This document shows, in pieces, positions 26,513 through 34,932 of a stretch of 64,000 bases of DNA; positions within the stretch are counted from its first letter, which is position 1, and the number at the start of each line of letters is the position of its first letter. The notes beneath the pieces were generated by a model. It made no database searches. It saw nothing but the letters and a program-made list of their open reading frames with translations, and was not told the DNA's origin. The DNA comes from Arctic95D-9 sp041742015. Lineage in GTDB: Bacteria > Verrucomicrobiota > Verrucomicrobiia > Verrucomicrobiales > DEV007. The translations under genes were made by a program, and so were the position numbers. Location: the NCBI GenBank assembly GCA_041742015.1, contig JBGSJM010000216.1, forward strand, positions 1 through 64,000. The letters are read 5' to 3'.

Positions 26513-27739
26513 CTACTTGCGGCGTTTACCGGAGTTTAAAAAATTGCGGGCCAGCAAGATATCAACCGATTTTTGGAGGATGTTATCCTCGGGCAGGACC
26601 GCGTCCCACTCCGTTTTGCGACCATTGTGTTTGGCTACAAAATAGTCCAGCTCTGGATCAGTACCGGCGACGAGGGCCGCCTCATTCATCCGGGGGCGAT
26701 CCTTGCGGAAGAGATACTTGGCGAGGACACTTTCTGACCCCTGCGGACCACCATCCGGGAGGGCAAGCGTTGTCGTTGCTTTAAAAATGGCGTGTTTCCC
26801 TGCCAAATTCTGGGTGGACGGGAGGTCCGGGGTGATGCCTTTTTGGAAAATCGAACTTTCGTCCTCCAAAATCACCTCCGCAACAGCGAAACGAAGAATG
26901 CGGTCCTCCCCGACTGGCACATCCCGGTATTCCACCGTCAACCCCTTGGTTTTCTCCCCGATCACCAGACTGTTGTTTTTCCGTTGCAGCACTGCGCCGA
27001 TGATTTCACCCACATTTCCGGTTTCCTGATCCACGAGCACCACGATTTCCCTGCCCCAGGAGACCTCGTTTGGCTTGGATGGGAAAAGGGTGGGGCGCTC
27101 ATTTCCGGGGTTCCGGATTTTGAAAAGCAACTCATTGGGTGGACGGAATCGGCCTAGAATCTCCGCTGCGATCCCAAAATCCGCCTGCGGTTGCGGGGAA
27201 CGAAGATCGAGAATCAGGGTCTGGATTTTTTCTTCGTCCCGAAATTCGGTGATGACTTGATCAAAGGAGGAAAGCTCGTCTTTGGTGAATTTCCCGAAAC
27301 GAATGTAGCCGATCGCTTCACTGATCCTTGTGGAGTAAAATGCATAGGAAGAATTTCGAGCTGAGCGGGAAGCTTCGGTCAAAAGCATCGCTCCGAAGTC
27401 CAGGCGCTCCAGCAATCCCTGGATCGCCGCCCGGTTTAACTCCAGATAATCGAGTTCCTCGTTTTTGATATACTCCGAGCGGAGCAGGCGGAAGGCCTCC
27501 TGGAGATTGGCTTGATTAAGCCCATCAACCAGCGTTTCGAGACTGTACCCTGTTGTGTCAGTGACTGTACCCTGTTGAATTGGCTTTTCAGCGACGGCGG
27601 TGGTTGCTGCGGTGAGTGGTTTATCAGCGACTGGTGCTACCTTGGGTTCCGCCGCAGAAGGGGGCACCGGAGCCTTTTCATCCGCCCAAAGAGACAGAGA
27701 ACAAAGGAAACACGCAATAAAACGATAGAAGGACCGCAT
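26513..27739 (-). CDS. S41 (C-terminal processing peptidase)-like protein, catalytic residues missing
   Basis: 408 residues with a signal peptide (MRSFYRFIACFLCSLSLWA). The body resembles the S41 protease fold (IQTLILDLRSPQ, REIVVLVDQETGNVGEIIGA, LVIGEKTKGLTVEY). Active S41 enzymes carry SASASE with the nucleophilic Ser and a Lys in TFGKG; here these positions read TGNVGE and TKGLT, so both dyad residues appear lost and it is probably a pseudoprotease. Residues 53-66 (PIQQGTVTDTTGYS) come from a 22-bp repeat pair just after the proline-rich N-terminal linker. The start ATG 27739 begins the signal peptide. Confidence 0.75.
   Translation of the reverse strand: MRSFYRFIACFLCSLSLWADEKAPVPPSAAEPKVAPVADKPLTAATTAVAEKPIQQGTVTDTTGYSLETLVDGLNQANLQEAFRLLRSEYIKNEELDYLELNRAAIQGLLERLDFGAMLLTEASRSARNSSYAFYSTRISEAIGYIRFGKFTKDELSSFDQVITEFRDEEKIQTLILDLRSPQPQADFGIAAEILGRFRPPNELLFKIRNPGNERPTLFPSKPNEVSWGREIVVLVDQETGNVGEIIGAVLQRKNNSLVIGEKTKGLTVEYRDVPVGEDRILRFAVAEVILEDESSIFQKGITPDLPSTQNLAGKHAIFKATTTLALPDGGPQGSESVLAKYLFRKDRPRMNEAALVAGTDPELDYFVAKHNGRKTEWDAVLPEDNILQKSVDILLARNFLNSGKRRK
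27541..27583 (-). repeat. 22-bp-spaced GGGTAC repeat pair, copy 3 (in S41-like gene)
   Basis: On the minus strand, AATTCAACAGGGTACAGTC and GACACAACAGGGTACAGTC lie 22 bp apart. They are read in frame as IQQGTVTDTTGYS, using two different frames of the unit from those used in the bioF-like gene. Confidence 0.87.
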
Positions 27740-27781
27740 GTTGGTGATCTTAATGCCACCCTCACAGAATTGCCACATAAA

Positions 27782-29098
27782 CTACGGTTGACTTAAGTCG
27801 AAACAGATCAGGCGCTGTTCCATTTCATTTTGATTGATGAAGAGGCGGCCATTGCTAACCACCGGTGGAGCCCAGGTCTCCGGCGCGTAAAACAATCTGC
27901 CCTTCGAGAGGATCCTGTAGCCTTCGGGACTGAGATCAAGATGAAGCAACGATCCGTTTTCGCTGAGACATAAGAAAGTGCCCTGCAGGTGGATCATGTG
28001 CCCGTGACCGAGGCTGATCGGGATGTCGCGCCCCTGCCAGGGAATCGTGGTTTTGAAAAAACCCTCGTTCCAAAATGGGCGCCCGGTTGAGGCATCAACC
28101 CCAATCATAAGACCGCCGTTCCCGAAAATGCCATAGAGAAAACCGTCGTGGTAAATCGGGGTTTGAAACTGGCAGCCGAGATCCTGAGATGTCCAGAGAA
28201 CCCGTGATCGGAAATCCGAATCATAACTCAACATGACCCCACCCAGACCATAATCCTCGGTGATAAAGATGCGGTTGGGCCCACAGGCCACTGGAGAGGC
28301 AGCGTTGACACTCGCAAAATTCGTGGACCGCCACGCAAAGGAATCATCCACTTTTCCGTTGGTCGGGTCGATGCAGAGCAGCCCGCCGTGAGGGGGCTTT
28401 GTTTTGCCACCGGCAAAGACAAACAGCCGGTCGACACCATTGATTTTTGTCACAATGGGTGAGGCATAACTTCCGTTCCACTGGTGGTTGGTCCGCCAGA
28501 TTTCTTCCCCGGTTTTTTTATTCAGAGCCACCACACAGGCACCCTCCGCGCCCCCGTGGACAATGAGTTTATCCTGGTAAGGCAACGGGCACGAGCCCTG
28601 GCCAAAGAAAAAGGGCGCTTCGCCGAATTTCTCCGTGAGCTGCATTTTCCAGAGGATTTTGCCGGTCTTCAGCTCCATCGCATGCAGGTCGGAGTCATTG
28701 CCCAGGGAATAAACGGTTTTGGTTTCGAGATCTACCACCGGGCTGGATCTCGGCATGTCGGTGATCCCGTAGGATTGATCGATCTTAATGGGATAACGAA
28801 CTTCCCACTGCGATTTCCCAGTTTTGGCATCCAGACAGGTGATCACTTCGTCATTGCCCACGAGATGCATCAGCACCACCAGGTCATCGACCACGACTGG
28901 ACCGGCATGGCCTTTGCCCTTGGGAAATTCCCAGAGTTTTTTGGGGCCTTCTTCGGGAAAATTGAGATTTAGCCCGGTTTCCGCGCTATGGAGGTTCAAA
29001 TTGAGCCCCAGGAAATGCGGCCAGTCAGCAGCACGCGCCAATTCAGCCCCGGAGATGGAGCAGAGACAGAAAACAAGAAGTCGGATTTTGTGAGACAT
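27782..29098 (-). CDS. Secreted PQQ-type beta-propeller protein
   Basis: 438 residues: a signal peptide (MSHKIRLLVFCLCSISGAELARA), then DWPHFLGLN and repeated propeller blades with signatures such as VITCLDAKTGKSQWEV, LHAMELKTGKILWKM, CVVALNKKTGEEIW and IGVDASTGRPFW. It matches PQQ-binding-like or BamB-like eight-bladed propellers that are abundant in Planctomycetes and Verrucomicrobia. No dehydrogenase catalytic motif is evident, so it is probably a periplasmic binding or scaffold protein. The ATG at 29098 is chosen over the longer frame to 29212, which overlaps the TonB receptor gene. Same strand, directly downstream of the receptor. Confidence 0.82.
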   Translation of the reverse strand: MSHKIRLLVFCLCSISGAELARAADWPHFLGLNLNLHSAETGLNLNFPEEGPKKLWEFPKGKGHAGPVVVDDLVVLMHLVGNDEVITCLDAKTGKSQWEVRYPIKIDQSYGITDMPRSSPVVDLETKTVYSLGNDSDLHAMELKTGKILWKMQLTEKFGEAPFFFGQGSCPLPYQDKLIVHGGAEGACVVALNKKTGEEIWRTNHQWNGSYASPIVTKINGVDRLFVFAGGKTKPPHGGLLCIDPTNGKVDDSFAWRSTNFASVNAASPVACGPNRIFITEDYGLGGVMLSYDSDFRSRVLWTSQDLGCQFQTPIYHDGFLYGIFGNGGLMIGVDASTGRPFWNEGFFKTTIPWQGRDIPISLGHGHMIHLQGTFLCLSENGSLLHLDLSPEGYRILSKGRLFYAPETWAPPVVSNGRLFINQNEMEQRLICFDLSQP

Positions 29099-29205
29099 CG
29101 GGATTACAGTAATCGGGAATTGGTCTTTGGGACCAATTTTTTGCGCCATACCACTGATAACAACGTCCCGAATGCGGAGGAATTGGAAGATAAACAACCA
29201 ACAGA

Positions 29206-31491
29206 TCACCACCGTTTGGTTACCCCTAATCGGAACTGCCGTGATTCATAGGGATGGATATGACGATCCTCTATGGCGGGTTGTCCTTGCAACTGCGATT
29301 CGTAGAAATACTCGATGTCATTGTCATCTGAATCAAAGAGATTGATCACTTCCAGGGACACCTCCCAGTTATCCGCGCTGCGATAGCCTAGACGGGTGTT
29401 GAACTGAAGGGCATCCTGAGATTCCACACTGCCGTCTCCATTGAGGGGCCGTGGCGAAAAGTAGCGGGCTCGCAACGCGGCGAATACTCCCTCTTCACGG
29501 CCAAAATTGACTCCGCCGGAAACGCTTACCGGAACGGAATTTTCGATCTTCTCTCCAGTTTCAATAAAGCGGGCTTCGGTCACGTTAAATTCGGTATCAA
29601 ACTGAAGCCAGGGTTGCGGCTTCCAGTAGTTTGACCATTCAAATCCATAACGCTCGCTGGCGTCTCCCGCTTCGATCGTGCCTGCATCCCCAACATAAAC
29701 GAGTTCGGAATCGCTGTGCAGGTGCCAGACCGCTGCGGTTGAGGTCAGGTTCTCAATCGACGAATTGCGAATCCCAAATTCCGCCCCCCTGGTCCGAACC
29801 AAACCGGGAGCGGGGGAAAGAGGATCTCCGCTGTCAGGATCAACCGAAATGACCACTCCCCGGGCGTCGTTGCTGTGAAAACCCAGTCCGCCATTGAGGT
29901 AAAATTCGGTGTCATTCCAGGGGCCAAGAACGATGCCAGCCTTGGGACTGATGATGCCGTCCCACTTTTCGCCGGAGTTTTCCGGCAGGGATCTGGCATC
30001 GACATCAAAATGAAAGAGATCAGCCCGGAGCCCGGTTTCCGTTCTCAGCCAGTCGTTCCAGATGATTTTGGCGTTTCCGTGAGTCGAAAAGCTGGCTTCG
30101 TAAATATCATCCTCCCGAACCGTGGAAACACGCTGCCGGGCCGAGGTCTTGTGCAGCCCGATGTCTTCAATCCAATCGTGATGAGTCCCCGCGCCCAGCG
30201 TAAGGGTCGTATCCCGGTCGAAAATCTGCAGGGTGTCGAAGGTGTGCTCGATACTGGCCCCGGCGAAGCGGCGATGATCCACCTGGTTGAACTGATCGCC
30301 ATTAACCGGATCATCCAGAAAGTAAGTAAAATTTGAAAACAGATTCAAGTCATAGGAGCCAGCATATACGGAGCCAGAGGTCACTCCGTCATCGCCACTG
30401 GTTCGGAAATCAGCGGAAAGACTGTAGCGAGATGTCTCGCCTCCGTTTGTGGGATCGACAAACCCAAAACGGTCAAGAAGACCACTCTGAACTGCCCCTT
30501 GTGGAATCTGATCGGTCCCATTCCAGGAGGAATCAAAACCCATCGCGGTGATCGAGAAAAAGTCCGCCTCATCTCCTTCAAAATATCGGAAAAAGCCGTT
30601 TACCCGGTTTAATTCATCGGGGTTCACCCAGGGGCCATCGTTATAATTGTACTCCAGGGCATAAGTGGCTACGCCGTCCCCGGCTGCAACCGAATCGGCC
30701 AACAGTCCACGATAATAATTGTCGGTTCCAATCGAGAAATTGGCGATTCCTTCGGGTAGTTCACGATAGAGGCGAAAGCGGGCCGCTCCTGCCGTGCTAA
30801 AATCGCCAAATTGCGAAAAGTAGGGCCCCTTCACATATTCCAACTCCTCAACCAGTTCGGGAATCAGGAAATTGATGTCGGCATAACCCTGACCATGAGC
30901 GTGGGATCGATTGTTGACCGGCATGTTATCCACAAATATCGCAAAGTCGGTGCCGTGATCGAGGTTATAGCCACGCAGGAAATACTGGTTTGCCTTTCCG
31001 CCGCCGCTGTGTTGAGTCACGATCAATCCCGGAACCACTTCGAGCAGTTCCCCACGGCGCAGAAAAGGACGATCCATCAGCTCCTCTCCACTGGCCCGCC
31101 CGGCGGATGCGGTTGGCGCGATCCCGATCAGGTCGATCTGCTTGCCCGGTGCCACATTGGCATCAAGCGTCGAAACCACTGGCGAAGAAACGCCAGTGAC
31201 TTGCCGGATCGGGGCCTGGACTGGACTTGGCTGGGAAGCTCTCACCACCGTTTCGGAAAGACTACTGGCTGAAGGTGCATTGTCATTAAGTCTTACCTCG
31301 GGATCTGGAGCCGGTGTCGGGGGGGGCGTCGGGACTGGTACAGACTCTCCGACCGGAGCCGGTATAACTGGAGCCGGAGTTGGTGCAGCATCCTGGCTAG
31401 AACCGAGGAGCGGGAACAAGACAAAAAAACAACATACAAATTGGTTCAAAAAAGTTCTCATCCCAATTTGAAACGAAATCTTTTGTTTCAC
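29206..31491 (-). CDS. TonB-dependent outer-membrane receptor
   Basis: A 761-residue receptor. It has a signal peptide, then an unusual Pro/Ala/Thr-rich linker (about 34-70) that is absent from most receptors. The plug domain runs from about 110 to 240 (RGELLEVVPGLIVTQHSGGG, YFLRGYNLDHGTDFAIFVDN), followed by a beta-barrel to the terminal aromatic strand QFRLGVTKRW. It imports an unidentified ligand using TonB energy. Start is 31491 or the internal ATG at 31461. A minus-strand terminator-like hairpin lies just upstream, so it likely has its own promoter within 31492-31513. Confidence 0.9.
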   Translation of the reverse strand: MKQKISFQIGMRTFLNQFVCCFFVLFPLLGSSQDAAPTPAPVIPAPVGESVPVPTPPPTPAPDPEVRLNDNAPSASSLSETVVRASQPSPVQAPIRQVTGVSSPVVSTLDANVAPGKQIDLIGIAPTASAGRASGEELMDRPFLRRGELLEVVPGLIVTQHSGGGKANQYFLRGYNLDHGTDFAIFVDNMPVNNRSHAHGQGYADINFLIPELVEELEYVKGPYFSQFGDFSTAGAARFRLYRELPEGIANFSIGTDNYYRGLLADSVAAGDGVATYALEYNYNDGPWVNPDELNRVNGFFRYFEGDEADFFSITAMGFDSSWNGTDQIPQGAVQSGLLDRFGFVDPTNGGETSRYSLSADFRTSGDDGVTSGSVYAGSYDLNLFSNFTYFLDDPVNGDQFNQVDHRRFAGASIEHTFDTLQIFDRDTTLTLGAGTHHDWIEDIGLHKTSARQRVSTVREDDIYEASFSTHGNAKIIWNDWLRTETGLRADLFHFDVDARSLPENSGEKWDGIISPKAGIVLGPWNDTEFYLNGGLGFHSNDARGVVISVDPDSGDPLSPAPGLVRTRGAEFGIRNSSIENLTSTAAVWHLHSDSELVYVGDAGTIEAGDASERYGFEWSNYWKPQPWLQFDTEFNVTEARFIETGEKIENSVPVSVSGGVNFGREEGVFAALRARYFSPRPLNGDGSVESQDALQFNTRLGYRSADNWEVSLEVINLFDSDDNDIEYFYESQLQGQPAIEDRHIHPYESRQFRLGVTKRW

Positions 31492-31513
31492 CCCACAGAT
31501 TTACGGGTTCTTT

Positions 31514-31541
31514 TTAAAAAAAAATCGCGCCACGGCGATTT
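31514..31541 (-). terminator. Minus-strand intrinsic terminator upstream of the TonB receptor
   Basis: On the minus strand, AAATCGC/GCGATTT forms a hairpin around a short loop and runs into a stretch of T (complement of A-run 31516-31524). It would stop transcripts from the 31.6-32.9 kb cassette before the receptor gene. Confidence 0.55.
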
Positions 31542-31551
31542 CTGTAGAAGA

Positions 31552-31611
31552 TTATTCTAAAATTCCGATCAACTTTTCAGCGAGAATCTTGCGGGCCCTG
31601 TAAAATCTTAT
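31552..31611 (-). pseudogene. Remnant of an ECF sigma factor 3' end
   Basis: The minus strand reads RFYRARKILAEKLIGILE followed by a stop, nearly identical in protein and DNA to the last 18 residues of the sigma factor at 33837-34478 (RFYRARKILAEKLSGILE). Nothing upstream continues the homology. Confidence 0.8.
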
Positions 31612-31865
31612 CGCTTCTCTTGCCAAAACATTCTCCGGCCAACCCATCTATCTCGGAGATGCCGAGTTCCGGTTTCCGTAGGGCATTGGCGATAAACTCC
31701 TGCAGAATTGGCGGGTTCCGCCTGCACTAGGGCTAGAAGAGTTTGTTTCGTCTGTTCACGAGTTGTGCTTTTTATAATCAGATCATTAAATAAACGAACT
31801 TTATTAACCAACTCGTGATCGCCGAAATGTTTAAATACTAAAACCTTACCAAGCCCCCCCATCAT
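31608..31865 (-). CDS. Small protein after the HEPN-like gene, unknown function
   Basis: A possible 85-residue product starting MMGGLGKVLVFKHFGDHELV, four bases after the upstream stop, a spacing that fits an operon. The first 55 residues look protein-like. The last 25 (TGTRHLRDRWVGRRMF) are less convincing and run into the sigma-factor remnant, so the gene may be truncated or spurious. Confidence 0.35.
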   Translation of the reverse strand: MMGGLGKVLVFKHFGDHELVNKVRLFNDLIIKSTTREQTKQTLLALVQAEPANSAGVYRQCPTETGTRHLRDRWVGRRMFWQEKR

Positions 31866-31869
31866 GCAT

Positions 31870-32655
31870 TCACCTCTTCGATTCACATTCGGTATCCAAA
31901 CTTGGTCGAGATGTACCAACTAAATCATAGCGGCTCACGACGAGATCAAGGAAATGATGTGCTGTATCATAAAGGTAAACAAGATCAGACTCTGCTTGTT
32001 CGAGCGAGTAATTCTGCTGTTTGTGGTGGGCGAAGTCGTGCCTAAGCTGATCAAGACTCTTTATACGATCAGCACTGTAAGTGTAGTTTATAACGTGGGA
32101 TGTCGTAATTTTGCATTTAAGCAGGCGTGCTAGGATGTCGATTTTGTCAATAAGACTCTTATTCCGAAATGTCTCAAAATATTCGTCCAGTTTTACTCCA
32201 ACGGCGTGTTCTATACCGTTTTCTAGAACATTTGATATTTCAATGGATTTCTTACCGATTAGTGACAACCAAGTCTCAGTGTCGCAGAGACGAGTTAAAT
32301 TCAGTAGCTTTTCGATTAAGTCCTCAATAAAAGAGTGGGCAAAGACAAGCCCACTGATTGCGACATAGGACATGATACAGGAGAGTTGACCCTCTGTATT
32401 TTTGATTGAACACGTAAAATAGGAATCATCATGGGGGCTTAACTCCGATCCTGCAAAGAATTTAGCATAATTGGGATTCAGCAACTGCGTTTGAAGTTTT
32501 TCAGCGTCATCTATCGCAATTGTTTCATATGAATGAGAGACAGCTCGCCTGATGTAATGCAACTTTAACACATTGGAGTACTCTGTGAAAATTTGAGTCG
32601 CTAATTCAGAGACTCGGTACGATGCCTCAATTCTGTTGTGGAAGTGTTCAAGCAT
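31870..32655 (-). CDS. HEPN-like helical protein, unknown function
   Basis: A 261-residue, AT-rich gene unlike its neighbours in composition, which suggests transfer. The protein is largely helical. Near residue 220, LRHDFAHHKQ contains an R-x4-H pattern as in HEPN ribonuclease domains, and the preceding FIEDLIEKLLNLTR fits the HEPN helical core. This is a motif-level suggestion only. The ATG at 32655 is used; the longer frame to 32868 overlaps the antitoxin gene. It overlaps that gene by 8 bp, so translation is coupled. Confidence 0.6.
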   Translation of the reverse strand: MLEHFHNRIEASYRVSELATQIFTEYSNVLKLHYIRRAVSHSYETIAIDDAEKLQTQLLNPNYAKFFAGSELSPHDDSYFTCSIKNTEGQLSCIMSYVAISGLVFAHSFIEDLIEKLLNLTRLCDTETWLSLIGKKSIEISNVLENGIEHAVGVKLDEYFETFRNKSLIDKIDILARLLKCKITTSHVINYTYSADRIKSLDQLRHDFAHHKQQNYSLEQAESDLVYLYDTAHHFLDLVVSRYDLVGTSRPSLDTECESKR

Positions 32656-32923
32656 AATTTGAAAACGAATTACAAGAACCACTGCGCTCCTGGATGGCAT
32701 CTGCTTCGGGGCGCAGACTTGCGGGATCGCTAAGGAAGCCGCCGCCACAGTCGAGCGTGGGAAACCGCCAGACTTTCTTGGGCTGGGGATCCTCGGGAAA
32801 GCGGGCGACGAAGTGTTCGGCTGCCTTGCGCATAACCTCCGATAGCGAGCAATCCTGGCGGTCAGCAATGTCTTTGAGCCGCTGGTAGAGAGGCTCTGGA
32901 AACTGGATTTGGGTGCGTATCAT
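32648..32923 (-). CDS. RHH antitoxin-like protein with altered C-terminus
   Basis: 91 residues: MIRTQIQFPEPLYQRLKDIA and SLSEVMRKAAEHFV form a ribbon-helix-helix domain, followed by FPTLDCGGGFLSDPASLRPEADAIQER, a common VapB-type C-terminal tail. Relatives normally end about there and are followed by a PIN toxin. Here the frame carries on as SGSCNSFSNYA into a HEPN-like gene, so the original toxin appears to have been replaced. The ATG at 32923 starts the RHH domain. Confidence 0.75.
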   Translation of the reverse strand: MIRTQIQFPEPLYQRLKDIADRQDCSLSEVMRKAAEHFVARFPEDPQPKKVWRFPTLDCGGGFLSDPASLRPEADAIQERSGSCNSFSNYA

Positions 32924-33291
32924 GATGGATTTTATACATCTGGGGAGGCAGGGTGTCAAACTGCCCACACAGTGTCGAAAAACCGAGAACCTGGGTGCGC
33001 GGGGACAGACTCTATTCGGTGTCAGGCGAGGTTTGCCTTCCATGTCAGAAATTGGAGACCGACAGAAACCGGTCCCATGTCCGGCTTCTGTCAGATCCCG
33101 GCAAGAAAACAACACTTCGCCCTACACCCCCATCGCACGGGTGAGCGGGATGGAAAAGGTCTGCCGGATGGGCGGGTGGCTTCGGCGGTGGCAGGCCAGA
33201 TGGCCTCGGCGGCGTGCTGGACGGCGGCGCGGCGGGTATTGATGATGTGGAGAAGGCCGTCGCGGTCTCATTTTTGTAAAAATAGGGCTTC
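32924..33291. other. Gene-free stretch between the RHH gene and array B
   Basis: About 370 bp with open frames on both strands but no protein-like sequence that I recognise. The part near 33110-33240 is GC-rich and could be decayed coding sequence, but I cannot identify it. Confidence 0.4.
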
Positions 33292-33690
33292 GCGGTAGAG
33301 AATTAAGGCTTCGCGGTAGAAAATAATCTCAAAACGGTAGAAAATTTAGTGCTCGCGGTAGAAATTTCCGATTTCGCGGTAGGAAAATAGCGTTTCGCGG
33401 TAGAAGTTGACCTTTCTGCGGTAGAACACGATTTAAAAACAGTAGAAAAATTTGTATCCGCGGTAGAGAATGGCCCGTCGCGGTAGAAAAATGTCATTTC
33501 GCGGTAGAAAAATATCGTCTCGCGGTAGAAAAATATCGTCTCGCGGTAGAGAAATATCGTCTCGCGGTAGAGAAATATCGTCTCGCGGTAGAGAACGATT
33601 GTATCGCGGTAGAGAAGTGTCGTCCCGCAGTGGAGAAATAACGAGTCTCGGTAGGGGCAGATAGCGTCGCGCTGGGGAAAAATTATCCTG
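33292..33690. repeat. 21-bp tandem repeat array B (about 19 units)
   Basis: GCGGTAGA-type units recur exactly every 21 bp (33292, 33313, 33334, 33355 and onward). Those at about 33475-33600 are nearly identical (GCGGTAGAAAAATATCGTCT), and the outer ones are diverged. One minus-strand frame reads a DDIFLPR heptapeptide and another reads FSTAKR-like heptads, both byproducts of the 21-bp period. It shares the period but not the sequence of array A. Confidence 0.93.
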
Positions 33691-33705
33691 CGGTGGAGGA
33701 CCGCG

Positions 33706-33838
33706 TGGAACGTAGCATGGGTTTTCTAACCCGTGAGGCGAATAAAGAAGAAAAAAGGGGGCACTCCCCACTGTGGCAAGCACGCTGTCTCGCCGGCCTT
33801 TTTTTCGGCTGCACGGGTATGAAAACCCGTGCTACATT
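33706..33838. repeat. Inverted pair of REP-like hairpins
   Basis: A unit GTAGCATGGGTTTTC...ACCCGTG (about 33709-33731) and the reverse complement of GTAGCACGGGTTTTCATACC (33810-33836) face each other across about 75 bp. Each unit is itself a short hairpin (CGGGT/ACCCG type). The second abuts the stop codon of the sigma-factor gene and could also act as its terminator. Confidence 0.75.
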
Positions 33839-34478
33839 ACTCCAAAATTCCGCTTAATTTTTCAGCGAGAATCTTGCGGGCTCGGTAAAATCTTCCTTCC
33901 ACCGCCCGGACCGATATTTTTAAAATAGCTGAGCACTCCTCCTGGGTTAATCCTTCGACTCCACAAAGAATCACCACCGCTCGAAACTTCTCCGGCAGGT
34001 CATCAATCGCCTGGAGAAGCTTTTCCCGGTCCCCCGCCCGCGCCGCCGCTTCGTCCGGTGCGGGGCGGTGACACAGACACTCCTGTCTGTGCCGGTCGGA
34101 CTGGGAAAGCGGAGATGTCAGTTTCCCCTTCCGGGTTTCTTTCGACTTTAATCGATCCCGGCATTCATTTAAGGCAATGCTGTAGAGCCAGGTGGAAAAT
34201 TTCCCCTCGGCCCGATACCGGGAAATCGCGAAATACGCATTTACAAAGGTGTCCTGAGTGGCTTCGCGAGCATCATCCACATCCGAAAGCCAGCGCAGAC
34301 AAAAGCGAAAGATCAAATCCTGGTGCTGCGTGATCAATTCCGCAAAAGCCGCCTCATCACCCCTCACCGACCTGTGGACCAAATCAGCCTCCCCGGCAGA
34401 CGACCGCCCCACCGACAAATCGGGTTCAGTAAGCGGAAAAAAACCGAAAAAATCGTCCAGATCAGCGGTAATGTCCAT
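33837..34478 (-). CDS. ECF RNA polymerase sigma factor (CnrH-like position)
   Basis: A 213-residue sigma-70 family ECF factor. Region 2 covers about 40-115 (FAELITQHQDLIFRFCLRWL, then DAREATQDTFVNAYF and WLYSIALNECRD). Region 4 covers about 158-205 (LLQAIDDLPEKFRAVVILCG, GLTQEECSAILKISVRAVEG). The linker is longer than usual and carries a His/Cys-rich segment (HRQECLCHRP). It is the last gene of a three-gene unit with a TM anti-sigma-like protein and a periplasmic sensor-like protein, the same order as cnrYXH. It overlaps the sensor gene by 17 bp. Targets are unknown. Confidence 0.9.
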   Translation of the reverse strand: MDITADLDDFFGFFPLTEPDLSVGRSSAGEADLVHRSVRGDEAAFAELITQHQDLIFRFCLRWLSDVDDAREATQDTFVNAYFAISRYRAEGKFSTWLYSIALNECRDRLKSKETRKGKLTSPLSQSDRHRQECLCHRPAPDEAAARAGDREKLLQAIDDLPEKFRAVVILCGVEGLTQEECSAILKISVRAVEGRFYRARKILAEKLSGILE

Positions 34479-34929
34479 GAGTCAAACTTTGATAGGTCCA
34501 TTCCAACAGCTTTTCACCCTGATCTGGGGAGAGATGCTGCTTCATCGCAAAAAAATGCTCCAGGGTGATCTCCTGGAGTCGGCCCTGAGCTGCGTGAAGC
34601 CGGATTCTTGATTCCTCGATTTTCGCCCGATCAGCGGGGTCTTCGCGAATCTGCCTGGCCAAAGCCAGCCCGGCATCTTTGATCTCATCCCGATAAGTTT
34701 TCTCCTGCTTTTCAAAAGCATGTTCGAGGGGGTGGAGGATCTGGTCCTGCTCCCTGGTGATTTGCAGATTATAATGAAGCCATTGATGCAGCGACTCTCC
34801 ACCATTCCCGCTGCTGGTATCACCTCTCTGGGCCTCGCCAGGAGAAAAACGAGTCACTAGAAAAGCCACTCCCGCAGAAACCAGGACCGTTGTGATGCTC
34901 CAGAGCAGGGAATAGCGGGTCGGTTTCAT
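34462..34929 (-). CDS. Periplasmic metal-sensor-like protein (CnrX/Spy-type)
   Basis: 155 residues with an N-terminal membrane anchor or signal (about 8-25) and a helical periplasmic domain (HQWLHYNLQITREQDQILHP, then RAKIEESRIRLHAAQGRLQE). The pattern fits the heavy-metal-resistance sensor family that includes CnrX and ZraP. Possible metal ligands include the His residues in SLHQWLHYNL and the terminal THGHYR. It overlaps the sigma gene by 17 bp and follows the small TM gene by 3 bp. A role in sensing metal or envelope stress is inferred from this organisation. Confidence 0.75.
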   Translation of the reverse strand: MKPTRYSLLWSITTVLVSAGVAFLVTRFSPGEAQRGDTSSGNGGESLHQWLHYNLQITREQDQILHPLEHAFEKQEKTYRDEIKDAGLALARQIREDPADRAKIEESRIRLHAAQGRLQEITLEHFFAMKQHLSPDQGEKLLEWTYQSLTHGHYR

Positions 34930-34932
34930 GGT

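Noticed and set aside
32913..33298. Several plus-strand ORFs upstream of array B
   Set aside because: Overlapping frames of similar length, no family likeness and no start signals.
33303..33783. ORFs over array B (DDIFLPR and FSTA-type heptapeptides)
   Set aside because: Same artefact of a 21-bp period; no ribosome-binding site or non-repeat protein-like portion.
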